The notes: generated from the sequence alone by a model not told the origin. A stretch of 64,000 nucleotides of DNA from Streptomyces flaveolus (GCF_000716535.1 NZ_JNWV01000006.1:406237-470236), one strand, 5' to 3'. Counted from the stretch's first letter, positions 42,735 through 51,566 are shown. Translations and numbers: made by a program.

Positions 42735-44048
42735 ATGGCTAGTGAGGAAACCCGGACAGTGGAGACCCGTACGGCGATGTCATCGACCGAACGCGGTCCG
42801 GCCGCGACGCGCACACAGGAGACGACGCCCGGCGCGGGCGGCACGCGCGCGTGGGCGGTCCGGCTGGTCGTCGTCGGCATCGTGCTCTCCGCGCTGAACC
42901 TCCGCCCGGCCATCACCAGCCTCGGTGCCCTCCTGGAGGAGGTCCGCGACGGGCTCGGCATGAGCGGCGGCGTGGCCGGACTGCTCACCTCCGTGCCCCC
43001 GCTGTGCTTCGCCGTGTTCGGCGTCACCGCGCCCCGCCTGGCCCGCCGCTTCGGGCCGGCCGCCGTGGTGTGCGCCGGCATGGCCGCCATCACCGCCGGC
43101 CTGGTCATACGCCCGTACGTCGGCAGCACCGCCGGATTCCTGGCCGCCAGCGCGCTAGCCCTCATGGGCATCGCCGTCAGCAACGTCCTGATGCCCGTCA
43201 TCGTCAAGCGCTGGTTCCCCGACCGGGTCGGCTCCATGACCGGCCTCTACTCGATGGCCCTCGCCCTCGGGACCTCCGTCGCCGCCGCCGTGACCGTCCC
43301 CCTGACCGACGCCCTGGGCGGCGGCTGGCAGTCCGGCCTCGCGGTGTGGGCGGCCCTCGCCGCCGCCGCGGTCCTGCCCTGGCTGCCGCTGGTCCGCGAC
43401 CGAGGCACCGCCGCCGCCCAGCGGCGGGAGCCCGCGCGCGGGGCCGCGCAGCAGCACGCTCCGCTGCGCATCACCCGCAGCCGCACCGCCTGGGCCCTCG
43501 CCGTCTTCTTCGGCCTCCAGGCCACCGCCGCCTACATCACCATGGGCTGGATGCCGCAGATCTTCCGGGACGCCGGCGTGCCCGCGGGCACCGCGGGGGT
43601 CCTGCTCGCCGTCACCATGGTGATGGGGGTCCCGCTGGCCTTCGTCATCCCGAGGGTCGCCACCCGGCTGTCGCACCAGGGCCCCATCGTGCTGGTCCTG
43701 GGCGTGTGCGGCCTCGCCGGATACGCCGGGCTGTACCTCGCCCCGGCCCCCGGCGCCTGGGCCTGGGCCCTGCTGCTCGGCGTCTCCAACTGCGCCTTCC
43801 CGCTCGCGCTGACGATGGTCGGCATGCGGGCCCACAGCGGTCCGGGCGTTGTCCAGCTGTCCGCGTTCGCCCAGAGCACCGGCTATCTGATCTCCATCCC
43901 CGGCCCCCTGCTGGTCGGCGTGCTCTACCAGCACAGCGGCGGCTGGGGGCTGCCGCTCGCCCTCATGGCGGGCCTCATGGTGCCCCAGATGGTGGTGGGC
44001 TTCCTGGCGGGCCGCGACCGGACGGTGGAGGACGAGGCGGCGCGCTGA
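42735..44048 (+). CDS. MFS transporter, CynX/NimT family
   Basis: 437 aa, 12 helices. First helix region VRLVVVGIVLSALNLRPAITS contains the NLRPAI signature of CynX/NimT transporters. LMGIAVSNVLMPVIVKRWFP, GSMTGLYSMALALGTSVAAA and YITMGWMPQIFRDAG are further family segments. Substrates in the family are cyanate or nitroimidazole-like compounds; here unknown. In-frame ATGs at 42723 and 42726 are alternatives, but the -10 position favours 42735. The tiny gene downstream is its usual companion. Confidence 0.9.
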   Translation: MASEETRTVETRTAMSSTERGPAATRTQETTPGAGGTRAWAVRLVVVGIVLSALNLRPAITSLGALLEEVRDGLGMSGGVAGLLTSVPPLCFAVFGVTAPRLARRFGPAAVVCAGMAAITAGLVIRPYVGSTAGFLAASALALMGIAVSNVLMPVIVKRWFPDRVGSMTGLYSMALALGTSVAAAVTVPLTDALGGGWQSGLAVWAALAAAAVLPWLPLVRDRGTAAAQRREPARGAAQQHAPLRITRSRTAWALAVFFGLQATAAYITMGWMPQIFRDAGVPAGTAGVLLAVTMVMGVPLAFVIPRVATRLSHQGPIVLVLGVCGLAGYAGLYLAPAPGAWAWALLLGVSNCAFPLALTMVGMRAHSGPGVVQLSAFAQSTGYLISIPGPLLVGVLYQHSGGWGLPLALMAGLMVPQMVVGFLAGRDRTVEDEAAR

Positions 44049-44105
44049 CGACGCCCGGGTGCCCCCGGCGCCGCCGCGCGGGGGACTGGATGCGAGACTG
44101 GGCGC

Positions 44106-44225
44106 ATGCAGCCTGTGCTCGACCCGAACCCGCAGAACGGCCAGAAGAAGATGCTGCTCGTCTTCGGCTCGTTCCTCGCCATCTTCGTGATCATCGCCAT
44201 CGTGGCGACCCTCGCGTCCCCGTGA
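44106..44225 (+). CDS. SGM_5486-type 39-aa transporter-associated membrane peptide
   Basis: 39 aa: a polar N-terminus (QPVLDPNPQNGQKK) and a single helix MLLVFGSFLAIFVIIAIVAT. Size, sequence style and location 57 nt after a CynX/NimT MFS gene match the NCBI family named SGM_5486 transporter-associated protein. Too short for most gene finders. A small regulatory or stabilising subunit of the transporter is the natural guess. Confidence 0.82.
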   Translation: MQPVLDPNPQNGQKKMLLVFGSFLAIFVIIAIVATLASP

Positions 44226-44374
44226 CCGCAGCGCCTGCGGCCGTTCCGGTTCACCGGTCCACCTGCCGGGCGGAGGGTGGGGCTGGCCCCACCATCCCCT
44301 AGGGGGCAAGGGTCAGGGTCAACTGGGTGGAACTCCGGATGGGTTGGCGACCCCGGCTTCCGTACCTTCGAGAT

Positions 44375-44395
44375 GTGACCGCACCGGGCGGTCAC
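44375..44395 (+). repeat. 8-bp inverted repeat GTGACCGC/GCGGTCAC
   Basis: Perfect arms 44375-44382 and 44388-44395 with a five-base loop, 30 nt before the next start codon. Could be an operator or a 5'-UTR hairpin. Confidence 0.45.
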
Positions 44396-44425
44396 GGACC
44401 CGCTCGAGGACTCACGGAGGCGACC

Positions 44426-44632
44426 ATGGCGGCCCGCACCCACTCCCGGCCCCACCCGGCGACCACGGGCGGCGTCGACATCAGGCTGCCCTGGTGGGCG
44501 CTCGCCCTGCCCGCCCTCGCGTTCCTCGTGCTGCTCGCGCTGATACTGAACCCGTCGGACGCCCACGCGGCGACCGGCGATCCGGCGATCGCGCGCCTCC
44601 TGGAGCGCGCCCAGCAGCTCCTCGCGCGCTGA
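44426..44632 (+). CDS. Small membrane-anchored hypothetical protein
   Basis: 68 aa; GGAGG five nt before the ATG. N-terminus HTHSRPHPATT-like and basic, then a helix LPWWALALPALAFLVLLALIL, then a short extracytoplasmic tail (ATGDPAIARLLERAQQLLAR) that would form an amphipathic helix. Not recognised; the layout is that of a bitopic membrane peptide. Confidence 0.78.
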   Translation: MAARTHSRPHPATTGGVDIRLPWWALALPALAFLVLLALILNPSDAHAATGDPAIARLLERAQQLLAR

Positions 44633-44710
44633 CGGCAAGCCCCCCCGCGCGGTGAATCCGCATGTCAACTCCCTGCGCCGGGTGGCCTGTTTCATGCGAA
44701 GCTGGGACCC

Positions 44711-45229
44711 ATGAGCGTCGCAGAACCCCGCAGGATCGTCCTCTTCCGGCACGCGAAGGCCGACTGGCCCCAGGTCCCCGACCACGAGCGCCCGCTCGCC
44801 GAGCGCGGCCGCACGGACGCCGCCGTCGCCGGACGCAAGCTGGCCGACACCGGCATCACGTTCGACCTGGCCCTGTGCTCCACGGCGACCCGCACCCGCG
44901 AGACCTGGAAGCTCGCCGTGCACGAGCTGTCGCACCGGCCGAAGACCGTCTACGAGGAGCGGGTCTACGAGGCCTCGCCCGGCGAGCTGATCGCCGTGCT
45001 CAACGAGGTCCCGGACGAGGTGCGGAACGTGATCCTGATCGGCCACAACCCCGGCGTGCACGGCCTGGCCGACATCCTGGCCGGCGCGGCCGACGACGAC
45101 GCCGGTGAGCGGATGGAGCGGCGGGGCTTCCCTGCCGCCGCCTTCGCCCTGCTGTCCTTCGACGGCCCCTGGAAGGCCGTCGAGCCCGGCGTGGCCACTC
45201 TCGTGGACTACTGGGCGCCCTCGGAGTGA
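44711..45229 (+). CDS. SixA-like histidine phosphatase
   Basis: 172 aa phosphoglycerate-mutase-fold phosphatase. Catalytic RHG-type motif is RHAKADW (IVLFRHAKADWPQ), with Arg in STATRTRETW, Glu in YEASPGELI and His in LIGHNPGVH. SixA proteins dephosphorylate phosphohistidine; the actinobacterial substrate is unknown. Monocistronic, convergent with serB across a 12-bp hairpin. Confidence 0.9.
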   Translation: MSVAEPRRIVLFRHAKADWPQVPDHERPLAERGRTDAAVAGRKLADTGITFDLALCSTATRTRETWKLAVHELSHRPKTVYEERVYEASPGELIAVLNEVPDEVRNVILIGHNPGVHGLADILAGAADDDAGERMERRGFPAAAFALLSFDGPWKAVEPGVATLVDYWAPSE

Positions 45230-45261
45230 CCCGGCGCCGACGCGGCGCACCGGACGGCGAA

Positions 45262-45291
45262 GGGCCCGGCACCGCAGAGGGTGCCGGGCCC
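45262..45291. terminator. 12-bp perfect hairpin between sixA-like gene and serB
   Basis: GGGCCCGGCACC (45262-45273) and GGTGCCGGGCCC (45280-45291), six-base loop, between convergent genes; a bidirectional terminator by position. Confidence 0.75.
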
Positions 45292-45322
45292 ACCCGGCAG
45301 CCGGGAGCGGGCGGGGTCCCGC

Positions 45323-46549
45323 TCAGCCCTCGTCGTCGTGCATGTCGGCGGCCTCGACCTCTTCCCGGGTGATGCCGAGGAGGTAGAGGACCGTGTCTAG
45401 GAAGGGGAAGTTCACCGCCGTGTGCGCCGCCTCCCGGACCACCGGCTTGGCATTGAAGGCCACGCCCAGGCCCGCCGCGTTCAGCATGTCCAGGTCGTTC
45501 GCGCCGTCACCGATCGCCACCGTCTGCGACAGCGGCACCCCGGCCTCCGCCGCGAAGCGGCGCAGCAGCCGCGCCTTGCCCGCCCGGTCCACGATCTCGC
45601 CGGTGACCCGGCCGGTCAACTTCCCGTCGACGATCTCCAGCGTGTTGGCCTGCGCGAAGTCCAGGCCCAGCCGCTCCTTCAGATCATCGGTCACCTGGGT
45701 GAACCCGCCGGAGACGACACCCACTTGGTAGCCGAGCCGCTTCAGGGTGCGGATCAGCGTGCGCGCGCCCGGTGTCAGCCGGACCTCCTCGCGCACCTTC
45801 TCCACCACCGACGCGTCCAGCCCCTTCAGCAGCGCCACGCGTGCGTGCAGCGACTGCTCGAAGTCCAGCTCCCCGCGCATCGCCGCCGCCGTCACCTCGG
45901 CGACCTGGTCCTCACAGCCGGCGTGCGCGGCGAACAGCTCGATGACCTCGTCCTGGATCAGGGTCGAGTCCACATCCATGACCACCAGCCGCTGGGCACG
46001 CCGGTGCAGACCCGCCGAGACCACCGCGACGTCGACACCCAGTGCCGCCGCGTCGGAGGCCAGGGCGGTGCGCAGCGGTTCGGTCTCCACACCGGACACC
46101 GCGAACTCCACCGCCGTCACCGGGTACTTGGCGAGGCGGAAGATACGGTCGATGTTGCCGCCGGCCTTCGCGATCCGGGCGGCGATCGCTGCGGTCGACT
46201 CGGCGGTCAGCGGGTGGCCGAGGACGGTCACCAGGGAGCGCCCGAGGCCACGCGGACGGTTGTCGCCGTGCCCCGAGATGATCTCCGCCTGCATCTTCAT
46301 CGACTCGGCCCAGCTGTGCACGGTGGCCCGCAGGTCACCCTCCAGGCCGGCCGGCGGCTGGGTCACGAGCACGCACAGCACCAGGCGGCCCCGGGTGACG
46401 ACCTGCTCGATGTCGACCACGTCGACGAGGTAGGCGGCAAGGGTGTCGAAGAGGCCGGCCGTGATGCCCGGCCGGTCCTTGCCGAAGATCTTGACGAGGA
46501 GGGTGGGGACCTCGGGGGTCTGCGAAGCGGAGGTCTGCGAAGCGCTCAT
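45323..46549 (-). CDS. serB: Phosphoserine phosphatase SerB with ACT domains
   Basis: 408 aa. Two N-terminal ACT domains (VKIFGKDRPGITAGLFDTLA and ITVLGHP-like SLVTVLGHPLTAESTAAIAA) precede a HAD phosphatase: motif I VVMDVDSTLIQDEVIEL (DxDST), motif II VVSGGFTQ, and motif III VAIGDGANDLDMLNAAGLG. Last step of serine synthesis; ACT domains suggest serine feedback. Ends with the acidic tail EAADMHDDEG. Upstream lies a 900-bp gene-poor repeat region. Confidence 0.95.
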   Translation of the reverse strand: MSASQTSASQTPEVPTLLVKIFGKDRPGITAGLFDTLAAYLVDVVDIEQVVTRGRLVLCVLVTQPPAGLEGDLRATVHSWAESMKMQAEIISGHGDNRPRGLGRSLVTVLGHPLTAESTAAIAARIAKAGGNIDRIFRLAKYPVTAVEFAVSGVETEPLRTALASDAAALGVDVAVVSAGLHRRAQRLVVMDVDSTLIQDEVIELFAAHAGCEDQVAEVTAAAMRGELDFEQSLHARVALLKGLDASVVEKVREEVRLTPGARTLIRTLKRLGYQVGVVSGGFTQVTDDLKERLGLDFAQANTLEIVDGKLTGRVTGEIVDRAGKARLLRRFAAEAGVPLSQTVAIGDGANDLDMLNAAGLGVAFNAKPVVREAAHTAVNFPFLDTVLYLLGITREEVEAADMHDDEG

Positions 46550-47462
46550 GGTGTCACCACCGTATCCGGCACCCAGTGCCTTCCGCCGCCGAGGTCCGCC
46601 TGACGGACACGGAACAATGGGTGTCGACCCGGTGTCGAGGATCTTGCCACCGGAAAACGGCACCGCTCCCGCGCGAGCGATACCGCCAGGCTCCACCACG
46701 AGGGTCCCACGACCGGGGCGGAACGGCAGACGGAGACGACGCCGACACGGCCGGCTGAGTGGTGCCGCCGGCGCACTGAGGTGGTGTGCGGGGTGGCTGG
46801 GTCGGCGTCTACGAATGGTGTGCAGGTTGGCTGGGCCGGATCTTGGTGTGGTGCGTGCCCGGGCCATGTCGGTGCCTTGGCCGGGCTGTGCTCTGGACTC
46901 ATGCGTGCTTGACCGGACCGGCGTCCTGGCGTCGTGCGTGCTGGAGCCGGGCGGCGCTTTGCCTTGCGTGTGCTGGAGCCGGGTGGCGCCCTTGGTCTCG
47001 TGTGTGCTCTGGCCGGGTCGCGCTCTGACCCTCAGGTGCGCCCGGCCCTGGCGGATGCCTGGCCTGAGGTGTGCCCCTCGCTCGGCCGGTGCCCTGGCCT
47101 CAGGTGGGTCCTGGCCCGCCGGTGCTTGCGGCCCAGGGCGACGGCCTCGTTAGCAGCACTGGTGGCACGCAGAGAGCGGTGGCCTGCCTCGCCCACGCTG
47201 CTCCGGCGCCTCCGGTGGGGGAGGGGAACCCGGCGCCCCCGTCGTCCGGCCTCTCCGGCCGACGCTCACCCGGGCCCGGTGGTGGACGCCTCACGGTGGC
47301 GGGGGAGGAGGGCCGACGAGAGGTCCGGCGACGATCGGGTGGCCGTACGCCCTGCCCGGCACCCGGCGGTCAGCCGTCCCCCGGCTCGTCCGCGAGCCAC
47401 CGGTGAGCCCGCCACGGGGGCCGTGCTACCGAAGGCACTGGTCGGCCATGCCGACGGCGCCG
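46550..47462. other. Gene-poor stretch upstream of serB
   Basis: No credible gene on either strand over 913 bp. Open frames exist only because stop codons are rare at this GC, and their peptides are Trp/Arg/Cys-rich and unlike proteins. The middle (about 46780-47130) is a degenerate repeat array, listed separately. The remainder (47130-47462) shows nothing I can recognise. Confidence 0.6.
46780..47130. repeat. Degenerate minisatellite, about 33-bp unit, about 11 copies
   Basis: Successive stretches share the layout GTGYGTGCTGGAGCCGGGYG then GCGCYYTTGSYYTC: for example GTGCGTGCTGGAGCCGGGCG at about 46937, GTGTGCTGGAGCCGGGTGGC at about 46969, GTGTGCTCTGGCCGGGTCGC at about 47003. Unit length is 32-35 bp and divergence increases toward the ends. 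Confidence 0.6.
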
Positions 47463-47765
47463 TCAGCGGCCCCCGCCCGTGAAGCGGAGCACACGGTCGG
47501 CCACCAATGGGACGAAGACGAGTGCAGGCATCACCACCGAGCCCCCGACCACCGCGCCCACGCGTGCGAGGAGTTCGGCCGGCGCCCTCACAACTACGGG
47601 CATGCGCAAGGGCGTAGAGGGAGACGCGACAACACCGAACGCACCGTTCCCTTCAGCCTGGACACGGCTACAGCGCGCGAGTTGAAGCGCCCCCGGACCC
47701 CTCGCCAAGGCCCGGGTTTCGGTCAAGGGGCCGAGCCTGAAATAGTTCCCCACGATGTTCGACAT
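47463..47765 (-). CDS. Possible small hypothetical protein
   Basis: 100 aa with AGGGAG about eight nt before the ATG: MSNIVGNYFRLGPLTETRAL, then a hydrophobic part AELLARVGAVVGGSVVMPAL and VFVPLVADRVLRF. Third-position GC is only about 70 percent, well below its neighbours, which argues for weak selection, recent origin or a spurious frame. Divergent from the FHA-ABC gene. Not recognised. Confidence 0.4.
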   Translation of the reverse strand: MSNIVGNYFRLGPLTETRALARGPGALQLARCSRVQAEGNGAFGVVASPSTPLRMPVVVRAPAELLARVGAVVGGSVVMPALVFVPLVADRVLRFTGGGR

Positions 47766-47768
47766 CCC

Positions 47769-47774
47769 TAGACT
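47769..47774 (+). promoter_or_regulatory. -10 element TAGACT of the FHA-ABC gene
   Basis: TAGACT is a consensus-like -10 hexamer, 33 nt before the GTG at 47808; no clear -35. It also lies within the region just before the divergent small gene. Confidence 0.4.
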
Positions 47775-47807
47775 CCCTGCGACGGGGGTAACTCGGGGGA
47801 CAACTCA

Positions 47808-50420
47808 GTGGGGCATGGAGTGCCGGAACTCGTACTCGAAACAAATGGACATACCTGGATGCTCGATCCATCCAGGGCATACATCCTCGGACGTGATCCG
47901 CAGGGGGACATCGTCTTCGACGACGCCAGGGTCTCCTGGCGGCACGCCACGGTCAGCTTCAACGGCCGCAGTTGGGTCATCGAGGACCACGGCAGCACCA
48001 ACGGTACGTACGCCCAGGGCCAGCGGATCCAGCACATGGAGATCGGCCCCGGCTCGTCGCTGCACCTCGGCAACGCGACCGACGGACCGCGGCTGAACCT
48101 GTCGGCGACCACCGCGCCGGTCGGCGGCCCGTCCCAGCAGCCGCAGGCAGCGGCGCCGTACGCGGCCCAGGGCGCGGGCGCACCCGGCTGGCAGCAGGCA
48201 CCCGCTCACCAGCAGCCCGCCCCGCAGCAGGCCGTACCCCACCAGGCACCCGCGCAGCAGCAGGCACCCGCCCAGCCGCAGGCGCCCCAGGCCGGCTGGC
48301 AGCAGCCGCCCGCCTTCCCGCACCAGCAGGCCGGCCCGGCCGAGCAGTACGCGCAGAAGACGCCCGGTGGTGGCGCGGGGGCGCCACCGGTCCACGGCGA
48401 CCGCAGCCCGACCACGTTCCACCAGTTCGCGCTCGACCGCGTGATGCGCATCGGCCGTGCCCTGGAGAACGACCTGGTCGTCTCCGACCTGCAGGTCTCC
48501 CGGAACCACGCCGAGTTCCACGCCACGCCCGACGGCCGCTTCGAGATCCGCGACCTCGGTTCGCACAACGGCACCTTCGTCAACGGCCAGCCGATCCCGA
48601 AGGGCGGCTCGCAGCTGCTCGGCCCGACCGACATCGTCGGCGTCGGCCACTCCACCTTCCGGATCGTCGGCGACCGCCTCGAAGAGTTCGTCGACACCGG
48701 TGAGGTCTCCTTCTCGGCCCGCCATCTGACCGTCACGGTCGACGGCGGCAAGCAGATCCTCAAGGACGTCTCCTTCGGCGTACCCGAGAAGTCGCTGGTC
48801 GCGGTGATCGGCCCGTCCGGTTCCGGCAAGTCGACCCTGCTCAAGGCGCTCACCGGCTACCGGCCCGCCAACCAGGGCGAGGTGCTGTACGACAACCGGA
48901 ACCTGTACAAGCAGTTCGCCGAGCTGCGCCAGCGCATCGGTCTGGTCCCGCAGGACGACATCCTGCACAAGGAGCTGACCGTCAAGAAGGCCCTGAAGTA
49001 CGCGGCCAAGCTCCGCTTCCCGGCCGACACCACGGCGCAGGAGCGCGACGCCCGCATCGACGAGGTGCTGCGCGAGCTGAAGCTCGACGTCCACAAGGAC
49101 AAGAAGGTCACCTCGCTCTCCGGCGGCCAGCGCAAGCGCGTGTCGGTGGCCCTGGAGCTGCTGACCAAGCCGTCGCTGATCTTCCTGGACGAGCCGACCT
49201 CCGGCCTCGACCCGGGCATGGACCGCGATGTCATGCAGTTGCTGCGCGGCCTCGCCGACGACGGCCGTACGGTGCTCGTCGTCACCCACTCGGTGGCCGA
49301 GCTGGCGCTGTGCGACAAGCTGCTCGTGATGGCGCCGGGCGGCGCGGTCGCCTACTTCGGTCCGCCGGGGGAGGCGCTGAACTTCTTCGGCTACGACAGC
49401 TGGGCCGACGTCTTCTCCGCCTTCGAGAACTACCGCGACTACGACTGGGCGGGCCGCTGGAAGGGCTCGCAGCACTACCAGATGTACGCCGCGGACGTCG
49501 ACTCGGTCGCTCCGCAGGCGGTCCAGATGCCGCCGATGCAGGCGATCAGGCCGCCCAAGCCGCAGAGCTGGTTCTCCCAGTTCGTCACCCTGGTGCGGCG
49601 CTATGTGTCGGTCATCGCCTCCGACCGCGGTTTCCTGGCCCTGATGGTGCTCCTGCCGGCCGTCATCGGCTCGGTCAGCCTGCTGATCCATCCGGACCAC
49701 GGCCTGCTGCCCAACGACCCCAACCCGCAGACCGGCCAGATCGTGCCCAACGGCACGGCCACCACCGTGCTGCTGATCCTGGCCGTCGGCGCCTGCTTCG
49801 CCGGAGCCGCCAACTCCGTCCGCGAGCTGATCAAGGAGCGGGTGATCTACGAGCGGGAGCGCGCCACCGGCCTGTCCCGCTCGGCGTACCTGATGTCGAA
49901 GGTGTTCGTGCTCGGTGTGATCACCGGGTTCCAGGGGCTGCTGGTCGGCGTCATCGGCTTCGGCAGGCGCGAGATCCCGGAGAAGGGCCTCATCCTCGGG
50001 CACGCCACGCTGCTGGAGCTGTCCCTGCCGATCATGGGGCTGGGCTTCGCCGCGATGATGTTCGGCCTGATCATCTCCTCGCTGGTGAAGACGGCCGAGA
50101 AGACCATGCCGCTGCTGGTCATGTTCGCGATCATCCAGGTGGTCTTCACCGGCTGTCTGTTCGCCCTGCACGGCACGGTCGGTGTGAGCGAGTTCTCGTA
50201 CCTGATGCCGTCCCGCTGGGCGGTCGCCGCGGCCGGCGCCACGCTGGACTTCAACCGGATCAGCCCGCCGGAGACCGCCGGCGACAACGACCCGCTGTGG
50301 AACCACACGGTCGGCGCGTGGAGCATGGACATGATCGCGCTGCTCGCGCTCGGTGCGGTCTGCGGCTTCTTCGTGGCCCGCTTCCTGCGCCGCCACGAGC
50401 CGGAGGTCATGCGCAAGTAA
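47808..50420 (+). CDS. FHA-FHA-ABC transporter (ATPase plus permease)
   Basis: 870 aa. FHA domain 1 (about 20-95; YILGRDPQGDIV, VSWRHATVS, HGSTNGTY), a Gln/Ala/Pro-rich linker (about 105-200), FHA domain 2 (about 205-290; MRIGRALENDLVV, SRNHAEF, LGSHNGTFVNG). Then ABCG-type ATPase: Walker A GPSGSGKST, signature LSGGQRKRVSVAL, Walker B LIFLDEPTSGLD. The C-terminal ABC2 permease has six helices. FHA domains bind phosphothreonine, so a Ser/Thr kinase probably controls export. M. tuberculosis Rv1747 is the nearest known architecture. A GTG at 47820 is an alternative start closer to the family N-terminus. Confidence 0.93.
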   Translation: MGHGVPELVLETNGHTWMLDPSRAYILGRDPQGDIVFDDARVSWRHATVSFNGRSWVIEDHGSTNGTYAQGQRIQHMEIGPGSSLHLGNATDGPRLNLSATTAPVGGPSQQPQAAAPYAAQGAGAPGWQQAPAHQQPAPQQAVPHQAPAQQQAPAQPQAPQAGWQQPPAFPHQQAGPAEQYAQKTPGGGAGAPPVHGDRSPTTFHQFALDRVMRIGRALENDLVVSDLQVSRNHAEFHATPDGRFEIRDLGSHNGTFVNGQPIPKGGSQLLGPTDIVGVGHSTFRIVGDRLEEFVDTGEVSFSARHLTVTVDGGKQILKDVSFGVPEKSLVAVIGPSGSGKSTLLKALTGYRPANQGEVLYDNRNLYKQFAELRQRIGLVPQDDILHKELTVKKALKYAAKLRFPADTTAQERDARIDEVLRELKLDVHKDKKVTSLSGGQRKRVSVALELLTKPSLIFLDEPTSGLDPGMDRDVMQLLRGLADDGRTVLVVTHSVAELALCDKLLVMAPGGAVAYFGPPGEALNFFGYDSWADVFSAFENYRDYDWAGRWKGSQHYQMYAADVDSVAPQAVQMPPMQAIRPPKPQSWFSQFVTLVRRYVSVIASDRGFLALMVLLPAVIGSVSLLIHPDHGLLPNDPNPQTGQIVPNGTATTVLLILAVGACFAGAANSVRELIKERVIYERERATGLSRSAYLMSKVFVLGVITGFQGLLVGVIGFGRREIPEKGLILGHATLLELSLPIMGLGFAAMMFGLIISSLVKTAEKTMPLLVMFAIIQVVFTGCLFALHGTVGVSEFSYLMPSRWAVAAAGATLDFNRISPPETAGDNDPLWNHTVGAWSMDMIALLALGAVCGFFVARFLRRHEPEVMRK

Positions 50421-50456
50421 CCGCGCCCGTGCCCGCGCCGGACCCGCGCTCGTACG

Positions 50457-50502
50457 ACGCCGAAGGGCGGCGCCCCCATCTGGGGGTGCCGCCCTTCGGC
50501 GT
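50457..50502. terminator. 21-bp hairpin between convergent genes
   Basis: 50457-50477 pairs with 50482-50502 (one G-T wobble, loop ATCT). It lies between the FHA-ABC gene and the convergent transglycosylase gene; bidirectional terminator by position. Confidence 0.8.
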
Positions 50503-50528
50503 TACGTCGCTGAGGTCCGCGCCCGGCC

Positions 50529-51266
50529 TCAGTACGCGCTGTTGACGTTGTCGATCGAGCCGTACCGGTGGGCCGCGTAGTTGGCGGCGGCGGTGATGTT
50601 GGCGACCGGGTCGTAGATGTTCCAGGAGGTGCCGGGAACGTGGTACGCCTGGAAGGTGGGCGGGATCACCTGGAGCAGGCCCTTGGACGGGATGCCGTTG
50701 ACGGCGTTGATGTCCCAGTTGTTGATGGCGCGGGGGTTGCCGGAGGACTCCCGCATGATGTTGCGGTGCAGGCCGCTGTAGCTGCCCGGGATGCCCTTGG
50801 CCTTCATGATGCCCAGCGCCTGGCGGATCCAGCCGTCCAGGTTGTTGGCGTACGTCTTCGCGGCGACCGGCTGCATCGGCAGGCGCTGCGCGGAGCGACC
50901 GGCGGCGGCCGTGGCCGCGCGCTCCTGCGCGGCCTTCTTGGCGGCGGCGTCGACGGCGGCCTGCTTGACGGCGGCCGCCTTGGCTGCGGCAGCGTCGGCT
51001 GCCTTCTTCTGTGCCGCGAAGGTGTCGAGCTTGATGTTCTTGGCGGCGAGCTGGTCCGTCACGGTGCCCTTGACGTTCTGCAGGACGGTGCCGGTGGCGA
51101 CCTGCGCGGTCGTGGCGGGGGCACCGGTCGTGACGGTGTCGGCGCTGCTCGGAGTGGCCGAGAAGGCGAGGGCGGCGGTGCCGAGCGCGGCTACACCGGC
51201 GACGGCGATCTTGTGGTGCTTGGTCAGCCGGCGACTGTAGGCACGGTTGAGGATGTTCTTGGGCAT
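50529..51266 (-). CDS. Secreted transglycosylase with SLT domain
   Basis: 245 aa. Signal peptide HKIAVAGVAALGTAALAFSA with cleavage near SADT. A long Ala/Lys coiled-coil-like helix (about 80-125; AAQKKAADAAAAKAAAVKQA) spaces out the C-terminal lysozyme-like domain (about 145-245): IMRESSGNPRAINNWDINAV, GIPSKGLLQVIPPTFQAYHV, INAAANYAAHRYGS-like end. The Glu in MRESSG is the catalytic acid. Cleaves peptidoglycan glycan strands. Preceded by AAGAGGTCC and a long structured leader. Confidence 0.9.
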   Translation of the reverse strand: MPKNILNRAYSRRLTKHHKIAVAGVAALGTAALAFSATPSSADTVTTGAPATTAQVATGTVLQNVKGTVTDQLAAKNIKLDTFAAQKKAADAAAAKAAAVKQAAVDAAAKKAAQERAATAAAGRSAQRLPMQPVAAKTYANNLDGWIRQALGIMKAKGIPGSYSGLHRNIMRESSGNPRAINNWDINAVNGIPSKGLLQVIPPTFQAYHVPGTSWNIYDPVANITAAANYAAHRYGSIDNVNSAY

Positions 51267-51566
51267 GGCTGATGGACCTCTTCGATAGCGCGGAGGTCGC
51301 TCCTGCGTCCGCCGGGGGAATCGGCTCCTCCCGCACGAACGCCGCGGGGCGGAAAACCCGCGGCGCTGAGCGACGGAAGCAATTCTTAGCGGGCGCAAAA
51401 TGCCCAGGCAAAGGTGTGACGTACGAAGCCCGATAGTGGATCAGGGAAGGGCAAAACGGGACAGACAGGACCGTCTGTCCCGTTCATGTGGGGGCGTTTA
51501 TCTCCTATGTCCCTTCGTACGTGATGCACGCCCTATGCGCGGGCTCACACGGAGCGCCATGCCATC
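51267..51566. other. Leader/promoter of the transglycosylase gene
   Basis: 300 bp. On the minus strand the leader can fold CGCCGCGGG against CCCCGCGGCG and ends in AAGAGGTCC before the start. I looked for the c-di-AMP riboswitch that often precedes Streptomyces cell-wall hydrolase genes but did not find its conserved core. A separate terminator hairpin at 51455-51484 belongs to the queA-like gene. Confidence 0.5.
51455..51484 (-). terminator. Intrinsic terminator of the queA-like/SDR operon
   Basis: AACGGGACAGAC (51455-51466) and GTCTGTCCCGTT (51473-51484) form a perfect 12-bp stem; on the minus strand it is followed by TTTTG. It lies about 80 nt after the queA-like stop. Confidence 0.75.

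Noticed and set aside
46443..47153. 236-aa plus-strand frame starting inside serB antisense and crossing the 33-bp array
   Set aside because: Trp/Arg/Cys-rich repeat peptide, no ribosome site, poor codon bias.
51267..51454. c-di-AMP (ydaO-type) riboswitch before the transglycosylase gene
   Set aside because: Often found before such genes, but the conserved core (GGGGTGAA and CCGACAGCTAACC-type segments) is absent; only a simple GC hairpin is seen.
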